From NCBI GenBank assembly GCA_020024265.1, contig JAHHTW010000005.1, forward strand, positions 1 to 64,000: a DNA stretch of 64,000 nucleotides, given 5' to 3'. This stretch comes from Anaerotignum sp. (GTDB lineage: Bacteria; Bacillota; Clostridia; Lachnospirales; Anaerotignaceae). The notes under the pieces are model-generated. The model was given only the letters and a program-made list of their open reading frames with translations, ran no database searches and was not told the DNA's origin. Shown here piece after piece: positions 61,530 through 64,000 of the stretch. Position 1 is the stretch's first letter; every line of letters starts with the position of its first letter. A program made the position numbers and the translations under genes.

Positions 61530-62483
61530 ATGAGTTTTTCAATACTCGGAACAGGTATGTATGTACCACCGAAGATTGTCACAAATGACGATATCGCAAA
61601 GCTGGTGGATACCAATGATGAATGGATCAGACAGCGTGTTGGTGTCAGACAACGCCATATCAGTACCAATGAAACAGCAGCAGACATGGGGGCAAAAGCT
61701 GCATTGGCAGCGCTGGAAAACAGCGGTGTGAAAAAAGAGGAAATCGATTTGATTTTAGCTGCAAGTGTGAGTGGAGAGTCTATCTCACCCTCGGTTTCTT
61801 GTATGATACAGAATATTCTGGGTGTCAAATGTATGACGATGGATATCAATGCAGCCTGTTCTGCATTTGTATTCATGCTAGATACCGCAGCAGGTTTCTT
61901 TGCTAGAAAAAGAGTAAAGAAAGTGCTTGTGATCGGTGCAGAACGTCTGAGCCGTATTGTAGATTGGGAAGACCGCAATACCTGTGTTATTTTTGGGGAT
62001 GGTGCAGGGGCGCTGGTGCTTGGCGAAGGCGATGATTATCTGGAATCCGTATTTCATGTAAAGGGCGGAGATGATGTCATTGATATTCCGCAGTTGATTG
62101 GAAAATCCCCCTTTTTTGAATTGGAGCAAAAGAAGCCCTATATCCATATGCGGGGGCAGGATACGTTCCGCTTCGCCGTCAAGGCAATTTGTAAAGACAG
62201 CAAATATGTCATCAAGCAATGTGGTATGCGTTTTGAAGATATCAAGTATATTGTACCACATCAGGCAAATCAAAGAATTATTGATTTTGCAAGTGAACTT
62301 TTGCATGTGCCAAAAGAGAAGTTTTATACAAACATTGATCGTATGGGCAATACTTCCTCTGCAAGCATTCCGATTGCACTGGATGAACTCAATCGAGCAG
62401 GGAAATTACAAAAGGGTGATTATGTATTGATGCCCGCATTTGGCGGCGGACTGGCAAGTGCAGCTTGCCTTGTAAGATGGTAA
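61530..62483 (+). CDS. fabH: 3-Oxoacyl-ACP synthase III
   Basis: FabH starts fatty-acid chains by condensing an acyl-CoA with malonyl-ACP. The 317-residue protein has catalytic Cys110 (DINAACSAF), His in HQANQRI (~240) and Asn in MGNTSSASIP (~272). The usual CSGF is CSAF here, a conservative change. TAGGAGGAAG precedes ATG 61530. It is first in the fabH-acpP-fabK-fabD order common in Clostridia. The 170-base gap upstream (61360-61529) holds no gene and presumably the operon promoter. Confidence 0.96.
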   Translation: MSFSILGTGMYVPPKIVTNDDIAKLVDTNDEWIRQRVGVRQRHISTNETAADMGAKAALAALENSGVKKEEIDLILAASVSGESISPSVSCMIQNILGVKCMTMDINAACSAFVFMLDTAAGFFARKRVKKVLVIGAERLSRIVDWEDRNTCVIFGDGAGALVLGEGDDYLESVFHVKGGDDVIDIPQLIGKSPFFELEQKKPYIHMRGQDTFRFAVKAICKDSKYVIKQCGMRFEDIKYIVPHQANQRIIDFASELLHVPKEKFYTNIDRMGNTSSASIPIALDELNRAGKLQKGDYVLMPAFGGGLASAACLVRW

Positions 62484-62593
62484 TGAGCCGTTTGGCTTCA
62501 TATACAAGCCTGCGATGCAGGCATTCGGGGACGAAAAAACGCCCCATAAAAAATGAAAATGATACATTTATGATGAGAAAAGGAGAATGTAAA

Positions 62594-62818
62594 ATGGTAT
62601 TTGAAAAAATTGCAAATTTGTTGGCAGAAAAATTAGAATGTGAAGTTTCTGAAATCACAATGGAAACCAAGTTTGGCGATCTGGGTATCGACTCTCTGGA
62701 TGTTATGGAAATGCTGATGAGTTTGGAAGAAGAACTGGACATGGAAATTGAAATGGGCGACAACAAAGTAGAAAGTGTTGCTGATCTGGTTCAGATGATT
62801 GAAAGCAAGCAGAACTAA
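62594..62818 (+). CDS. acpP: Acyl carrier protein
   Basis: A 75-residue acidic ACP with the 4'-phosphopantetheine Ser in LGIDSLDVMEML. It carries growing acyl chains in type II fatty-acid synthesis. AAAAGGAGAATG precedes ATG 62594; an upstream in-frame extension reads as nonsense and is rejected. It lies between fabH and fabK in one operon. Confidence 0.97.
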   Translation: MVFEKIANLLAEKLECEVSEITMETKFGDLGIDSLDVMEMLMSLEEELDMEIEMGDNKVESVADLVQMIESKQN

Positions 62819-62836
62819 TTGTTTGGAGGTAATAAA

Positions 62837-63787
62837 ATGATTGTTTCACCGATTTGCTCTATGATAGGCATTGAATACCCTATTTTTCAGGGAGGGATGG
62901 CCTGGATTGCGGATGGAAAGCTGGCGGCTGCCGTTTCCAATGGCGGTGGCTTGGGCATCATTTCCGCAATGAATGCAGGCGGAGATTATTTGCGTGAACA
63001 GATTCGTATTGCCAGAGAACTGACAGACAAGCCCTTTGGTGTAAATATTATGCTGATGAGTCCCCATGTAGATGAAGTGGCGCAAATTGTTGCCGAAGAA
63101 AAAGTGGCAGTAGTCACAACAGGCGCAGGTATGCCAAAAAAATATATGGGAATGTGGAAAGAAGCCGGTATCATCGTGATTCCAGTTGTCGCATCTGTTG
63201 CAGCAGCAAAGATGATGGAAAAGTCCGGTGCGGATGCAGTCATTGCAGAAGGTGGCGAATCTGGCGGGCATATCGGGGACATGACAACAATGCCTTTGGT
63301 GCCGCAGGTATGCGATGCAGTGAAAATCCCTGTATTGGCAGCTGGTGGCATTGGCGATGGTCGTGGCATGGCAGCAGCATTCATGCTGGGCGCTGTTGGC
63401 GTACAGATGGGTACACGTTTCCTGCTTGCACAAGAATGTGGCGTACATCCCAATTATAAGGCGATGATCCTCAAGGCAACCGATATTTCTACAGTGATCA
63501 CTGGCAAGCGTTTTGGTGGTAACACATGTCGTTGCCTGAAAAATCAGTTTAGCCGTGACTTTTTGAAAGTGGAGTATGCACCCGAAACAACTGCTGAGGA
63601 CGTAGCGGAGCTGGGCGTAGGCGCACTGCGTAAAGCAGCTGTAGAAGGTGATACAAAAGGTGGCTGCTTCTTAGCTGGCCAGATTTCCGGTATGGTAAAG
63701 GCAGAACAGCCGGCTGCGGAAATCATAAAAGAAATTGCGACAAAAGCCGATGAATTACTGAAAGGGGCTGCAAAATGGGTAAAATAG
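62837..63787 (+). CDS. fabK: Enoyl-ACP reductase II (FMN-dependent)
   Basis: The 316-residue FabK is a nitronate-monooxygenase-fold flavoprotein that reduces enoyl-ACP. It shows PIFQGGMAWIADGKLAAAVS, GGESGGHIGDMTTMPLVPQV (FMN phosphate area) and AAGGIGDGRGMAAAFMLGA. TTGGAGGT precedes ATG 62837. It overlaps fabD by 13 bases, so the two are coupled. The presence of fabK rather than fabI implies insensitivity to triclosan-type FabI inhibitors (family knowledge). Confidence 0.95.
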   Translation: MIVSPICSMIGIEYPIFQGGMAWIADGKLAAAVSNGGGLGIISAMNAGGDYLREQIRIARELTDKPFGVNIMLMSPHVDEVAQIVAEEKVAVVTTGAGMPKKYMGMWKEAGIIVIPVVASVAAAKMMEKSGADAVIAEGGESGGHIGDMTTMPLVPQVCDAVKIPVLAAGGIGDGRGMAAAFMLGAVGVQMGTRFLLAQECGVHPNYKAMILKATDISTVITGKRFGGNTCRCLKNQFSRDFLKVEYAPETTAEDVAELGVGALRKAAVEGDTKGGCFLAGQISGMVKAEQPAAEIIKEIATKADELLKGAAKWVK

Positions 63788-64000
63788 CCTTTGTGTTTTC
63801 AGGGCAAGGTGCGCAAAAGGCCGGTATGGGCAAAGATTTTTACGATCATAATGACAGTATACGTGAAATGTTTGCAGGGGCGGAGAAACTTCGCCCCGGC
63901 ACTTTGCAGCAGTGCTTTGAAGGAACCGCAGAAGAATTGAAAAATACAGAAAATACACAGCCATGCTTGTATCTGACAGATTTGGCAGCAGCTATGGCAC
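63775..64000 (+). CDS. fabD: Malonyl-CoA:ACP transacylase, 3'-truncated by the window
   Basis: The first 75 residues read MGKIAFVFSGQGAQKAGMGK..., the FabD start with the family's FSGQGAQ. ENTQPCLYLTDLAAAMA follows, as expected before the GHSLGE active site, which lies outside the window. It overlaps fabK by 13 bases. Role: loads malonyl groups on ACP. Confidence 0.95.
   Translation, partial: MGKIAFVFSGQGAQKAGMGKDFYDHNDSIREMFAGAEKLRPGTLQQCFEGTAEELKNTENTQPCLYLTDLAAAMA

Noticed and set aside
1..64000. CRISPR array or prophage
   Set aside because: No regularly spaced direct repeats and no phage structural or packaging genes were seen.

Overview
The window looks like chromosome from a strictly anaerobic, moderately low-G+C Clostridia (Lachnospirales-type gut Firmicute). 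Indicators are strong AGGAGG ribosome sites, T-box leaders, a class III fructose-bisphosphatase, a fabH-acpP-fabK-fabD cluster, zf-HC2/ECF sigma regulation, S-layer-homology (SLH) anchoring, and a bilirubin-reductase operon known from gut Clostridia. I cannot fix the genus.

Layout. 1-9.3 kb: an extracytosolic flavin electron-transfer locus. Two huge paralogous FMN-binding surface proteins flank a haem/ferric-reductase-like membrane protein that carries its own FMN-binding domain, followed by an ApbE FMN transferase. 9.5-17.7 kb: a five-gene SWIM / repeat protein / MoxR AAA+ / TraB-like (DUF5682-like) / VWA operon of unknown function. 17.8-19.6 kb: a T-box leader with a tyrosine (TAC) specifier controlling an NSS-family transporter. 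20.1-33.2 kb: a GntR regulator, SDR dehydrogenase, TRAP transporter, metallo-hydrolase, AEC carrier, PPC-domain protein and an acetoin-dehydrogenase-type 2-oxo acid complex (E1 alpha, E1 beta, E2, E3). Two promoters in this stretch share the operator-like 13-mer TTGAATACAAAAT. 33.8-40.7 kb: a histidine kinase with a binding-protein sensor and a sigma-54 activator, then a near-consensus -24/-12 promoter driving an NhaC-type carrier and 2-amino-4-oxopentanoate thiolase (ortAB).

41.0-43.1 kb: a BlaI-type repressor with its operator, and a M56 (BlaR1-like) membrane protease fused to a LytR-CpsA-Psr domain. 43.5-45.6 kb: bilQ-bilR-bilS (MarR, bilirubin reductase with HGDR motif, flavodoxin-like partner). 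46.3-54.8 kb: an accessory island with tnpV, relaxase and IS3-type transposase remnants, small reverse-strand genes, and an SLH-anchored IdeS-like (C66) cysteine protease that is visibly richer in G+C than its surroundings. 55.0-64.0 kb: housekeeping genes: fbp, a proline T-box with proS, a B3/B4 protein, tRNA-Pro(CGG), an ECF sigma/anti-sigma pair and the start of the type II fatty-acid synthesis operon.

How it fits together: catabolic and transport modules (acetoin-type complex, ortAB, bilirubin reduction) each sit beside their own regulator. The cell surface is elaborated by SLH-anchored proteins, of which two are electron carriers and one is a probable host-protein protease. Gene calls come from reading the translated sequence; no database search was run.
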